Positions 1 through 9,865 of a stretch of DNA of 40,172 bases are shown here, one piece after another (the stretch's first letter is position 1; every line of letters begins with the position of its first letter). A program made the position numbers and the translations under genes. Source of the DNA: Catenulispora pinisilvae (GTDB lineage: Bacteria > Actinomycetota > Actinomycetes > Streptomycetales > Catenulisporaceae); assembly GCF_015356865.1 (NCBI RefSeq), contig NZ_JAAFZA010000081.1, forward strand, positions 1 through 40,172, in the 5' to 3' direction. Below the pieces are notes generated by a model that was given only the letters and a program-made list of their open reading frames with translations, made no database searches and was not told where the DNA came from.

Positions 1-1348
1 GCGCGGGGGCCGGGCCGGAATTCCACGCCGGTGCCGAAGGGTTCGAAGGCTGCGCTGGCGGGGTCGTGGGTGCCGGTCCAGAAGCCCATGGCGACGGTGT
101 CGGACTCGGATTCGGGTTCTGGCTCGGCGCTTGGCCGGTCGAAGCGGCCGAATTCCAGGCCGGAGCCGAGGGCTGCGATGGAGCGGCAGGGTTCGAGTCC
201 GAAGCCGGGCTGCTTGAACCCCAGGCCGGAGTCGAGGGCTGCGACGGAGCGGCAGGGTTCGAGTCCGAAGCCGGGCTGCTTGAACCCCAGGCCGGAGTCG
301 AGGGCTGCGATGGAGCGGCAGGGTTCGAGTCCGAAGCCGGGCTGCTCGAACCCCAAGCCGGAGCCGAGGGCTGCGATGCCGGACCAGCACCCTGCGCCGC
401 CCGAGCCGCCCCCTCAGCCGTAGGCCAACTCGGCTGAGCCCGCGGGCCGGAGCCGGAATCGCTCCCAGCACCCGCGCCACCAGCACCCGCGCCATCAGTA
501 CCCGGAGGCTGCACCTCCATAGCCATCGTCGGCTGCACCCCGGCACCCTCCGACAGCACCTGCAGGATCCGGGCCGGCGTGGGCCGCGCGTTCGGGTCCT
601 TCATCATGCACGCGCTGACCAGCTGCGCCAGCGTGCCGGTGAGCGTGGACAGGTCCGGCTCGCCGTTCATCACGCGCAGCATCGTCTCCATGGTGCCGCC
701 GTCGCCGAACGGGGAGGCGCCGGTGGCCGCGTAGGCCAGGACCGCTCCGAGAGACCACACGTCGGAGGCCGGGCCCACCTGCTGGCCGGAGACCTGCTCC
801 GGGGACATGAAGGCCGGGGTGCCGACCACGGTGCCGGCCTGGGTGAGGTGCGCGCCGGCCGATTCGGCGGTGACCGCCAGGCCGAAGTCGATGACCCGCG
901 GGCCGTCGTCGGCCATCAGGACGTTGCCCGGCTTCAGGTCGCGGTGGGTCAGGCCCTCGCGGTGGATGGCGTTCAGCGCCTCAGCCAGGCCCGCGGCCAG
1001 CAGCAGCACGTCCTGGTCCGGCATCCCGCCGCCGTCGGTGACCGCGCTCTCCAGCGACGGCCCCGGGACGAAGGCCGTGGCCAGCCAGGCCGGGTCGCCG
1101 TCGGGGTCGGCGTCGACCACCGGGGCGGTGAAGAAGCCGGAGACCTGGCGCATCGCCGTGACCTCGCGGCGGAAGCGCTGGCGGAACGTGGCGTCGTTGG
1201 TGAGCTCGGGGCGGATGACCTTCACCGCGACCCGGCGTCCGGACGGCGAGCGTCCCAGGTACACCTGGCCCATCCCGCCGGCGCCGAGCCGGTTCAGGAT
1301 CTCGTAGCTGCTGATCCTTCGCGGATCTCCCGATCGCAGCGGCTCCAT
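1..1348 (-). CDS. Ser/Thr protein kinase (Hanks type), N-terminal part, 3' end beyond the window
   Basis: Phosphorylates proteins on Ser/Thr. The ATG at 1348 opens a frame that stays open to the left edge. The kinase domain starts within about 12 residues: glycine-rich loop GAGGMGQVYLG, then VAVKV with the ATP-anchoring Lys, the catalytic loop HRDLKPGN, the DFG motif VIDFGLA and an APE-equivalent AFMSPEQ. After roughly residue 270 it becomes Pro/Ser/Ala-rich with a 21-residue repeat (positions 156-378), as in the linker or extracellular part of actinobacterial PknB-type kinases. No transmembrane segment is seen before the edge, so soluble or membrane-bound form is undecided. The G/T-rich stretch GGGGGTGGGG just upstream may be the ribosome site. 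It stands alone, back to back with nothing, upstream of the rpsT terminator. Identification as a kinase is secure; substrate unknown. Confidence 0.95.
   Translation of the reverse strand, partial: MEPLRSGDPRRISSYEILNRLGAGGMGQVYLGRSPSGRRVAVKVIRPELTNDATFRQRFRREVTAMRQVSGFFTAPVVDADPDGDPAWLATAFVPGPSLESAVTDGGGMPDQDVLLLAAGLAEALNAIHREGLTHRDLKPGNVLMADDGPRVIDFGLAVTAESAGAHLTQAGTVVGTPAFMSPEQVSGQQVGPASDVWSLGAVLAYAATGASPFGDGGTMETMLRVMNGEPDLSTLTGTLAQLVSACMMKDPNARPTPARILQVLSEGAGVQPTMAMEVQPPGTDGAGAGGAGAGSDSGSGPRAQPSWPTAEGAARAAQGAGPASQPSAPAWGSSSPASDSNPAAPSQPSTPAWGSSSPASDSNPAAPSQPSTPAWGSSSPASDSNPAAPSQPSAPAWNSAASTGQAPSQNPNPSPTPSPWASGPAPTTPPAQPSNPSAPAWNSGPAPA
156..378 (-). repeat. 63-bp tandem repeat (about 3.5 copies) in the kinase tail
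   Basis: Nearly identical 63-bp units run from about 156 to 378. In the kinase frame they encode a 21-residue unit whose core is PAWGSSSPASDSNPAAP, preceded by SQPS or SQPST. The period is a multiple of three and copies differ by a few bases only, which suggests recent expansion in a disordered Ser/Thr/Pro-rich linker. Confidence 0.9.
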
Positions 1349-1459
1349 GAAGTCGTCCCCACCCCCTGTGATACCCGTGTGCTTGCGACAGCGCGCTCAG
1401 CGTAGCGCGCCGGTCCCACTCCTCACGTCGGGGTATGGCGGCCGCGTCGTGCCGGACTG

Positions 1460-1530
1460 GGACAAAAGCGCGTACAAAAACGCGTACAAAAGCGCTCGGC
1501 GCGATCCCTTGGGGAAGGGATCGCGCCGAG
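1460..1530 (-). terminator. Intrinsic terminator of rpsT
   Basis: A perfect 16-bp stem (1495-1510 with 1515-1530) closes a GGGG loop. On the minus strand it is followed by unusually T-rich DNA for this genome (TTTTG, TTTTTG, TTTTG runs spaced by TACGCG, down to about 1460). It lies 47 bp beyond the rpsT stop. Confidence 0.9.
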
Positions 1531-1577
1531 GAGGAAGTTCTCTACCGCGGCGAGAGGGACCGCATGGCAGGGAAGGG

Positions 1578-1844
1578 TCAGCCCTGCAGGGCGTTCACGC
1601 TCTTGGCCAGCGCGGACTTCTTGTTCGCGGCCTGGTTCGCGTGGATGACGCCCTTCGAGGCGGCCTTGTCCAGCTGGCGGGAGGCGACCTGGGCCAGCTC
1701 CTGCGCCTTCGCGGTGTCGCCGGACTCGACGGCCTCGCGGGTCTTGCGGATCGCGGTCTTCAGCGAAGACTTGACGGCCTTGTTGCGCAGGCGCGCCTTC
1801 TCGTTGGTCTTGATCCGCTTGATCTGGGACTTGATGTTCGCCAC
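1578..1844 (-). CDS. rpsT: 30S ribosomal protein S20
   Basis: Binds 16S rRNA early in 30S assembly. The 88-residue product has the typical S20 start [22 protein letters not shown] and the usual short, Lys/Arg/Ala-rich helical composition. It starts with GTG (CAC at 1842-1844), with GAGG about 9 nt upstream. It is monocistronic, divergent from lepA as in other actinobacteria, and is followed by a strong terminator. Length matches the family, so no truncation. Confidence 0.97.
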   Translation of the reverse strand: MANIKSQIKRIKTNEKARLRNKAVKSSLKTAIRKTREAVESGDTAKAQELAQVASRQLDKAASKGVIHANQAANKKSALAKSVNALQG

Positions 1845-1916
1845 TGAAAGATGCCTCTACTTTGGTGAGATAGTTGGTGGTGGGCGCGAGGCAACGCACG
1901 CGCCACGCAAGGGACC

Positions 1917-1946
1917 AGACTAACAGGCGTCCGTGCGCGGACCCAA
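1917..1946 (-). promoter_or_regulatory. Putative rpsT promoter
   Basis: On the minus strand TTGGGT (1941-1946) and TAGTCT (1917-1922) are separated by 18 bp, giving a start near 1910 and a leader of about 65 nt ahead of the GTG. Only sequence similarity supports this. Confidence 0.45.
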
Positions 1947-2040
1947 ACCGGGCACGTGGCCGGTGACGTCCTCATATACCGGTCCCGCTATCCCCGTAGG
2001 TCATGGGACGATAGATGGCAGTGTAATAAGCCCTGTAGCC

Positions 2041-2088
2041 GATCCCCAGACTCCTAGATCCCCGAATAGCCAGATCCCCAGATCCTCA
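2041..2088. repeat. Octamer tandem repeat upstream of lepA
   Basis: Six consecutive 8-mers: GATCCCCA, GACTCCTA, GATCCCCG, AATAGCCA, GATCCCCA, GATCCTCA. They end 32 bp before the lepA start, inside its untranslated region. The remainder of the 1845-2120 gap holds the rpsT promoter; I see no convincing lepA promoter. Confidence 0.75.
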
Positions 2089-2120
2089 GCACGCCGTACC
2101 CGGACAGACTGGACCCCGAG

Positions 2121-3961
<1,841 letters not shown>

Positions 3962-3974
<13 letters not shown>

Positions 3975-4091
3975 CGCCGAGAAGCAGCGGCAAGAAGCAG
4001 GGCCAAGAAGTAGCGCCGAGAAGCAGCACCAAGATCCAGTAGCGAGAACCAGCCCCAAGAAGTAACGCCGAGAAGTAAAGCCGGGAAGTAA
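3962..4091. repeat. Ten-copy 13-bp tandem repeat starting in the lepA stop region
   Basis: Ten consecutive 13-mers. Unit 1 is GGCCAAGAAGTAG (3962-3974), the final lepA codons with the stop; the next are CGCCGAGAAGCAG, CGGCAAGAAGCAG, GGCCAAGAAGTAG and so on to AGCCGGGAAGTAA (4079-4091). Units end in TAG, TAA or CAG. Because 13 is not a multiple of 3, the repeated stops fall in all three frames (stop codons at 3972, 4011, 4063, 4076, 4089). Confidence 0.95.
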
Positions 4092-4116
4092 CACGCTTAC
4101 GGCCGGGCGCGGGCAG

Positions 4117-4122
4117 TAACCT
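4117..4122 (+). promoter_or_regulatory. Putative -10 box for a leaderless PhzF-like mRNA
   Basis: TAACCT lies 6 nt before the ATG at 4129, and no ribosome-binding site is present. This spacing is typical of leaderless transcripts in actinobacteria. The -35 is not clear. Confidence 0.4.
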
Positions 4123-4128
4123 GGCCGT

Positions 4129-4836
4129 ATGAGCGTGATGGCCGACGTCCACATAGTCCGGGTGTTCACCGATGCGCACGGGTTGTTCGGCAACAACCTG
4201 GGCGTGGTGCTCGACGCCGGCAAGCTCGACGCCGACGCCGGCCGCAAGCTGGCCTCGGACCTGCGGTTCAGCGAGGTGGTCTTCGTCGACGACGTCGAGC
4301 AGGCCCGGCTGCGCATCTTCACCCCGGCCGCCGAGCTGCCGCTGGCCGGGCACCCCCTGGTCGGCACGGCCTGGCTGCTGTCCCGGCTCACCGGCCGCGA
4401 GGTGCCCACCCTGCGCCCGCAGCAGGCCGCCGAGGTCCAGACCTGGTCCGAGGACGGCCGTACCTGGATCCGCGGCCGGATCGACGACGCCCCGAACTGG
4501 GGCCTGGTCGAGGTCGCCGACGAGGCCACGGTCGAGACGCTGTCGGTGCCGCCCGGGCCGGAGTACCGCCGGCACCAGTTCTGGGCCTGGCTCGACGAGC
4601 CGCGCGGGGTCATGCGGGCCCGGGTGTTCGCGGCCGACAGCGGGGTCGACGAGGACGAGGCCACCGGGTCGGCGGCGATGCGGCAGGTCGGCGCGTTGCG
4701 GCGGCCGCTGGTGATTCGGCAGGGCTGGGGGTCGGAGATCTTGGCTCGGCCGGCGCAGGTGACCGGGTGGGCTGAGATCGGAGGGCGGGTCGCCGGAGAC
4801 GGGATGCGGACTGTGACGGTCGGGGGAACGGCCTAA
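4129..4836 (+). CDS. PhzF-family isomerase/epimerase-like protein
   Basis: The PhzF fold performs cofactor-free isomerisation, as in phenazine biosynthesis or amino-acid epimerases. The 235-residue product has the family landmarks: N-terminal V-x-V-F-T-D-x-x-G-L-F-G-N-N, the Glu in RFSEVVFV (about residue 49, position of the catalytic Glu), TPAAELPLAGHPLVGTAWLL, and late in the protein DEDEATGSAA, which matches the usual EDPATGSA. It is shorter than most members (about 260-300), mainly between the two lobes. It is probably leaderless. It faces the RNA-repair genes tail to tail with only 68 bp between them. No phenazine genes are nearby, so the substrate is unknown. Confidence 0.85.
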   Translation: MSVMADVHIVRVFTDAHGLFGNNLGVVLDAGKLDADAGRKLASDLRFSEVVFVDDVEQARLRIFTPAAELPLAGHPLVGTAWLLSRLTGREVPTLRPQQAAEVQTWSEDGRTWIRGRIDDAPNWGLVEVADEATVETLSVPPGPEYRRHQFWAWLDEPRGVMRARVFAADSGVDEDEATGSAAMRQVGALRRPLVIRQGWGSEILARPAQVTGWAEIGGRVAGDGMRTVTVGGTA

Positions 4837-4904
4837 GCGGCCGGGGCTTGCGGCTCGCACCACCACCATCAGCAACAACTTACGTAGTTCTACGCATGTC
4901 GCGG

Positions 4905-7900
4905 TCAGGTGAGGGCAGGAACGCTGCCATTGTCAGCGAGCTCGACCGTGACGCCGGTGAGGCCGCGGAGCCAGGGTTTGGTGATCTCGGCGAGTTCGTC
5001 GCGGGTCGGTGGGGTGCGGCCCAGGCCGATCGCGAAGCGGAGTTCGGTGGTTGTGGCCGCGGCTGTGTCGGCGTCGGTGCTCGTGCTCGTGCCAGTGCTG
5101 GTCGCTGTGGCGTGGAAGGCGCGGGGCCAAGCGTGGACGTCGGTGACCCCGGCTTCGTCGAGGGCTGACAAAAGGCTGCGGGTGCGGCCCCGGACGCGTC
5201 CCTCGAGCACGTCGCGCTGCTCGATGCCGTCCGCGCTGAGGGCGATCACGGCCCAGCGCCGGTGCCGTCGGTGCATCGGCGGCGGCGCGAGGAGGAGCGG
5301 GAGCGGATCGGGCGCGGAGGCGACGATCTCCCACGCGCTGTAGAGCTCTTCGCTGACCAGGTCACGCATCGCCGGGGTGAGGTGCAGCGTCAGGTCGCGG
5401 ATCGGCGCGGTGGGGGTGGGGATCGGCTCGCGCCAGTGGTGGGCGGCCCAGGTCTCGAAGAAGTCGGTGAGGTCGCGGCAGCGCGCGGCCATCAGCGCCC
5501 ACGCGAGTCCCGGCAGCCCGCCGAGCGGGGCGGCGTCCAGGCCCCGGGCGCGGGCCCAGGCCTTGGCCACCCGGACATGCGGGCCCGGCCGGAGGGCGAG
5601 GATCGCCTCGGCGTCGGAGACCGCGGACAGCGAGCTGGCGATGGTCTCGCCGAGCTCGGCGCGGCGCGCGACGGCCTCGGCGGGCGCGATGTCGCCGGTC
5701 GGGGCCAGCACGAGATCGGCGTTGAGCCCCGGCGCCACGATGCGCAGCCCCGGCACCCGCGCCGCGACCAGCTGCCGCACGCGGTGCCCGGGGCCGAGCG
5801 CGGCGATGACTCGGCGCTGGAGCGCATCGATGTCCGGGGCGCCGGGGACGGCCGCTACGAGGTCGAGGTCGGCGCCGGGGAGGTGGGTGACGGTGCGGCG
5901 GGAGCCGACGGTGTGGATGACGGCTTCGGGGAGCGCATGGGTGATGCGGACGGTGAGGGCGGCGGCGGCATCGTTGCCCGAGACAGCGGCTGCGGCATCG
6001 TGGCGCGAGGCGGCAGCGGCGTGGTCGTGCGAGGCAGCGGCTGCGGCATCGTTGCCCAAGGCAGTGGCAGTGGCAGTGGCAGTGGCAGAGGCAGCGAGCC
6101 CGGTCCCCGTGCCTGGCAAGGCTTCGGTGGTGCGCGCGACAGCTGAGTGATCGGGAGCCGCACCGGCGGCCGGGATGTCGTGCTGCTGAGCAACGGCATC
6201 CGTCCAGCGAATCGCGCCGCTGCCCAGCTCGACGATCGCGCGCACCTCCATCGGGCCGTCGCCGCGTCGGGAGAGCAGCGCCAGCTCAGTGACTTCGGCC
6301 GTGATGGGCGTGAGCTTGACTGGTGTGCGGCTGGGGTCCGCGACCTTGCCGATCGTGAGGTGCGGGGTGAAGGTGTCGCGGTTGCGGCAGGTGGGGAACA
6401 TTTCGAGCAGCGCCGCGTGCAGCGTCTGCCAACCGCCGCCGGTGGGGTGGAGCCACAGGGTGCTGTCGTGGCGATGGGTGAAGTGGCGTACCTCCGCCAG
6501 CTCTGTTGCGAAGTCGCCGACTGTGGCCGCGGCCTTGCCGAGTCGGGGGAGCGCGGCCTCGAATTCGGACTCGGGGATGAAGCCGAACAGCAGGTTGATG
6601 TGTGGTGGCCAGCGCAGCACTTGGGGATCGAGTCGGTGCCGGACCTCTTGGATCGGGTCCCAAGCCGAGGTCGGCGGAAGCCAGGCGACAGCGGTGCGGG
6701 CAGTCGGTGTCGTGTTTATCGCGGCGGCGGGGACGGTCGCGGCGGCGTCAGGGCTCGGCATCGAGACAGAAGGCGTCACCACTGCGCGGATTCCGTAGTG
6801 GTCGGAGACGTAGAGCCCGTCCGCGTCCGGCGCGTCACCGACCAGTCGGGCCTGCGAGGCTTCGGCGCCGAGGAGCAGCACCCGGTCCAGGCGCTTGGCC
6901 TGGCCGGTCAGCGAGGAGATCGCGGCCAGCGGGTTCACCGACGGGTCGAACGTCGCGGTGTCGTCGGCCGCGCCGTGAACCTGCGTCCAAGCATCCGTCA
7001 TGCCCAGACGCGTGGCCGGTGTCTCGGTGTCGTCGTTGAAGTCGCCGACCAGCACCACGGGTACCGAGGTCGGGGACGGGAGCCGGAGCCCGTCCGCGAG
7101 CTGCGCCAGCTGTTCCGCGCGCAGCCGCGCGCCGTTCGTGGAGTGATCGCTGCTCAGGTGCGTGTCGGCGACGACAACCGGCCCCGCCGCCGTCTCGACG
7201 ACCAGCGCCGTGACGGCCTTGTGGCGACCCAGCTCATGCCATCCCGCCTCGATCACCGGCAGCCGGCTGAGCACGAACACACCGCTGTCCGCGACGTCTG
7301 ACGAACGTGGATCACCGCCGAGCGTCCACTCGGCGCGCACCCATTCCTCGGCCAGCAGCATCTTCACCAGCGCCGGCTCGGCCTCCTGCAACGCGATGAC
7401 GTCGACATCCGCGGCCCGCAACGCCGCCAGCAACATCGGACGGCGCTCGGCGGTGCGGATCAGCTCCTTGTCATAGCGGTCCCACAGCGTGTTCCACGTC
7501 AGAACCCGCAGCTCCGAATCAGTCCCCGAGCCGGACCCGGATCCGGCCGAAGCCGAAGCCGAAGCCAAAGTCGGAGCCGAAGTCAAAGTCGGAGCCGAAG
7601 CCGGCTGCCACCGCCCCTCCGCGAAAGCATGCGGCGTCCGCGGCTCGAAGAACGGCGCCGCCAACAGTCGTTCCCGCCGCGCCAGCCCCGCGCCGGAGGC
7701 GTCCAGCGCGTCCAGGCCCGAGGCTCGGTCCCAGACCAGCCGGCCGTCGGCCTCGAAGAACATGATGCGGTGCCACGGGATGTCGCCGTGCGGATCGAAC
7801 GAAGGCAGCGGCACCCGCTTCGGCCCGCGCCCGCGCTGCTCCAGGCCGAGCACGAACCGCGACGCGTCGAAGCGCGCGTCCCACCGCACCCGGTGGTAGA

Positions 7901-7919
7901 TCTCCTGGCTGGTACGCAT
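4905..7919 (-). CDS. Multi-domain RNA end-processing protein: MJ1316 + EEP + 2H phosphoesterase + nucleotidyltransferase
   Basis: A 1004-residue fusion. Residues 1-72 resemble the MJ1316/DUF504 domain, proposed to recognise RNA ends with cyclic phosphates (RVPLPSFDPHGDIPWHRI, then LVWDRASGLD). Residues about 136-382 are an endonuclease/exonuclease/phosphatase domain: TWNTLWD, LQEAE, DTHLSSDHS, GDFNDD, SDHYGI. Residues about 409-525 are a 2H phosphoesterase with the paired motifs HINLLF and HLTIGK, a fold that opens 2',3'-cyclic phosphates. Residues about 655-815 look like a poly(A)-polymerase-type nucleotidyltransferase: VGSRRTVTHLPGADLDLV, third acid in NADLVLAP. The last 180 residues are unassigned. 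Ala/Thr-rich linkers separate the parts; the one at about 610-655 comes from short DNA repeats at 5960-6110. It starts 6 bp after the ligase stop, so the two are co-translated. Domain calls are firm for EEP and 2H, good for the rest; the order of reactions is inferred. Confidence 0.88.
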   Translation of the reverse strand: MRTSQEIYHRVRWDARFDASRFVLGLEQRGRGPKRVPLPSFDPHGDIPWHRIMFFEADGRLVWDRASGLDALDASGAGLARRERLLAAPFFEPRTPHAFAEGRWQPASAPTLTSAPTLASASASAGSGSGSGTDSELRVLTWNTLWDRYDKELIRTAERRPMLLAALRAADVDVIALQEAEPALVKMLLAEEWVRAEWTLGGDPRSSDVADSGVFVLSRLPVIEAGWHELGRHKAVTALVVETAAGPVVVADTHLSSDHSTNGARLRAEQLAQLADGLRLPSPTSVPVVLVGDFNDDTETPATRLGMTDAWTQVHGAADDTATFDPSVNPLAAISSLTGQAKRLDRVLLLGAEASQARLVGDAPDADGLYVSDHYGIRAVVTPSVSMPSPDAAATVPAAAINTTPTARTAVAWLPPTSAWDPIQEVRHRLDPQVLRWPPHINLLFGFIPESEFEAALPRLGKAAATVGDFATELAEVRHFTHRHDSTLWLHPTGGGWQTLHAALLEMFPTCRNRDTFTPHLTIGKVADPSRTPVKLTPITAEVTELALLSRRGDGPMEVRAIVELGSGAIRWTDAVAQQHDIPAAGAAPDHSAVARTTEALPGTGTGLAASATATATATALGNDAAAAASHDHAAAASRHDAAAAVSGNDAAAALTVRITHALPEAVIHTVGSRRTVTHLPGADLDLVAAVPGAPDIDALQRRVIAALGPGHRVRQLVAARVPGLRIVAPGLNADLVLAPTGDIAPAEAVARRAELGETIASSLSAVSDAEAILALRPGPHVRVAKAWARARGLDAAPLGGLPGLAWALMAARCRDLTDFFETWAAHHWREPIPTPTAPIRDLTLHLTPAMRDLVSEELYSAWEIVASAPDPLPLLLAPPPMHRRHRRWAVIALSADGIEQRDVLEGRVRGRTRSLLSALDEAGVTDVHAWPRAFHATATSTGTSTSTDADTAAATTTELRFAIGLGRTPPTRDELAEITKPWLRGLTGVTVELADNGSVPALT

Positions 7920-7925
7920 CGCCGC

Positions 7926-9698
7926 TCAGCCCTCCCAGATCGAGTACGCCAGGCCGTCGAACGAGGCGTCGCCGCCGACGGTGTCGACGTAGGTCGCGCG
8001 GTGCGCCTCGCCGGGGTAGGGCGGATCGAAGCGGCGCACTTGGGCGGCCAGTACCTTCGCGGGGACGGGATTCGCACGCTGCGCGTTCCGCTCCTCCAGC
8101 ACAGCGGCAGGCGCCAGGTGCACCCGATGCTCGATCAGAGCGTTGCGACGCCGAGCCGCCCCGTCCACGAGCCCTCGTTGCTGGCGGGTCAGGGAAGTCG
8201 CGTCCCAGACCACATCAGCCCCGCGCGCCAAAGCCTCGTCAAGCAGCCGCAGCCCGGCAGAGAGCACTTCCTGGTTCGCTGACTGATCGGCCCGCGACCC
8301 ACGCGCGGTGCGGAGGTCGTCGAGACTGACGAGCACGGTGTTGTCGCGGCCTGCGAGCGCGGAGGCCGTCGAGCTCTTGCCGCTGCCGGACGCGCCCACC
8401 AAGTGGAGCAACCGCGGGAACTCGGCGTCACGCCATCTCCACGTGGCCGCAACAGCTTCCTCCACGGACGCGATGCGACCTTCAGCGAACAGTTGGCGAG
8501 CTTCGCCCCAGCAACGGTCGGCGGCCAGCGGCGGCAGCTCGGCGAAGGCATCACGACAAGCCGAGCGAAGCGTTTGTATAGGCGATCCGGGAAGCAGCCC
8601 ACAGTCCTCAGCGAACAAGAGCGACCACGAGACGTTCTCTGTAGCAACGTCCGCTGTAGCAACGTTCTCTGTAGCGGCGCTGTCCGAAGCCGTTACGGCG
8701 GCGACAGAGTGAAGCATGGCCAAGTCTGTACCGAACGACATGCGCGCAAGCCCCGCACGCCGGAACTCGTCGTCAATGGACGTATGGAGACGAGGCGCGA
8801 GGCCTACAGCGTCCGCGATACGTCGCACGGTCGGCATCTCCAGAGACGCTGCGAGGTCCGCCATAAGCACGGCTCGCGGTCGGGGGTGCAGAAGCGAAGC
8901 TATAGCGCCGACCAAGCGTGTGTTGCCGTAGCAGTTCGCGGCATCGAGGCGGGAGTAAGCATCGAACCAGAGGTCGTCCCGTAAAAGGCCGTCCTGCTTC
9001 ACCGGCTCTACAGAGAGCGCAGTGGTCAAGTCCTCAGCACTGACGTCGACCCCACTGCGCACAGCCCAGAACGGCGCCTTGGCTCCCAGCTGGTTGGGAA
9101 CCACTTCGGCGTACATCCAGTGCGTATCAGTCTGCACATGCGACGGCCGAACCCATTTGGCGACCCGCTCCGCGAACTCGCTATAGGCGAATCCCTCCGC
9201 GGCCCGTACTACGTACCCCTCCTGGCGCGTCAGATCCAGCTTCAGCTGCTTCCGAATCAGCTTCTCGTCGAACGTGCCGGCCCAGAGCACCCGTGGCGTC
9301 GGGATCCCGAGGTCCTGGAAGAACGCCACAGTGGACGTCCAGTCGAGGCACTGATCGCCGTCCCATACAGAGAAGCCGTAGAAGTACCCGTCCAGATCCG
9401 CATAAGGGATCGAATGCCGCGCGAACAGGTTCTCCCCAGAGATCCGCCAGCCCTCAGGAATGCGCGTGGCGATGCGGCTGTGAAGCGCCTTCACCCAAGC
9501 GCGCGAAGGGTGGTGCGCGGAGTCTAGAGAGCGCGCATGGAGGCCATCCCTATAGAGAGTCGTGTTCTCGCCGTCCATCTTCTCGGTGACGACGACGTAT
9601 CGGCCTTCGAGTCCCGACAAATCGCGGGCACGCACATCATCCGCCGTGGCGCCAGGCGACCAGGGCAGGTGAGCAGTGCGGGGATAGTGGACTCGCAT
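7926..9698 (-). CDS. RNA ligase fused to a polynucleotide-kinase-like P-loop domain
   Basis: A 590-residue protein from the ATG at 9698; the frame is open further upstream, but the conserved part begins MRVHYPRTAHLPWSPG. Residues 1-200 are an ATP-dependent RNA ligase: motif I EKMDGENT with the nucleotidyl Lys at residue 40, motif III near GYFYGFSVWD, motif IV EGYVVR (160-165), motif V VAKWVR. Residues 430-575 are a kinase domain: P-loop GASGSGKSS (435-443), SLDDLR, WDATSL, like T4 Pnkp or AAA_33 kinases that phosphorylate 5'-OH ends. Residues 240-430 are helical and unassigned, with a 5-residue repeat ATENV/ATADV (15-bp DNA units near 8637-8685). Codons in 8600-9700 end in A/T more often than in neighbours such as lepA, hinting at acquisition. 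It leads the operon with the 1004-residue protein. Confidence 0.9.
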   Translation of the reverse strand: MRVHYPRTAHLPWSPGATADDVRARDLSGLEGRYVVVTEKMDGENTTLYRDGLHARSLDSAHHPSRAWVKALHSRIATRIPEGWRISGENLFARHSIPYADLDGYFYGFSVWDGDQCLDWTSTVAFFQDLGIPTPRVLWAGTFDEKLIRKQLKLDLTRQEGYVVRAAEGFAYSEFAERVAKWVRPSHVQTDTHWMYAEVVPNQLGAKAPFWAVRSGVDVSAEDLTTALSVEPVKQDGLLRDDLWFDAYSRLDAANCYGNTRLVGAIASLLHPRPRAVLMADLAASLEMPTVRRIADAVGLAPRLHTSIDDEFRRAGLARMSFGTDLAMLHSVAAVTASDSAATENVATADVATENVSWSLLFAEDCGLLPGSPIQTLRSACRDAFAELPPLAADRCWGEARQLFAEGRIASVEEAVAATWRWRDAEFPRLLHLVGASGSGKSSTASALAGRDNTVLVSLDDLRTARGSRADQSANQEVLSAGLRLLDEALARGADVVWDATSLTRQQRGLVDGAARRRNALIEHRVHLAPAAVLEERNAQRANPVPAKVLAAQVRRFDPPYPGEAHRATYVDTVGGDASFDGLAYSIWEG

Positions 9699-9704
9699 GG
9701 CGCC

Positions 9705-9710
9705 ACTGTA
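9705..9710 (-). promoter_or_regulatory. Putative -10 box for a leaderless RNA-repair operon mRNA
   Basis: On the minus strand TACAGT is followed by 6 nt and then the ATG at 9698. No ribosome-binding site is visible. This supports the internal ATG at 9698 over the longer open frame. The -35 is not recognisable. Confidence 0.35.
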
Positions 9711-9794
9711 GGGATCGCTTCCGCGGCGTTCTACGGAATAACCACCCACGCGGGCCGCGCCGCGCACCGTCGGCGATGAGCAGTTGTAATACCC

Positions 9795-9824
9795 TTCCGG
9801 CCCGACTGGGCATGACGCTAAGCT
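9795..9824 (+). promoter_or_regulatory. Putative promoter of the MFS gene
   Basis: TTCCGG (9795-9800), 18-bp spacer, TAAGCT (9819-9824). Start of transcription would be near 9831, giving a leader of about 35 nt with the GGGAGG ribosome site. The 167-bp intergenic region is shared with the divergent RNA-repair operon. Confidence 0.35.
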
Positions 9825-9865
9825 CGGCACGTCAGGCGTTGGGGAGATCGCCACGGGAGGGTGTT

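Noticed and set aside
156-378. CRISPR-like array of 63-bp repeats
   Set aside because: The units are directly adjacent with no unique spacers, keep the kinase reading frame, and encode a Ser/Pro-rich linker.
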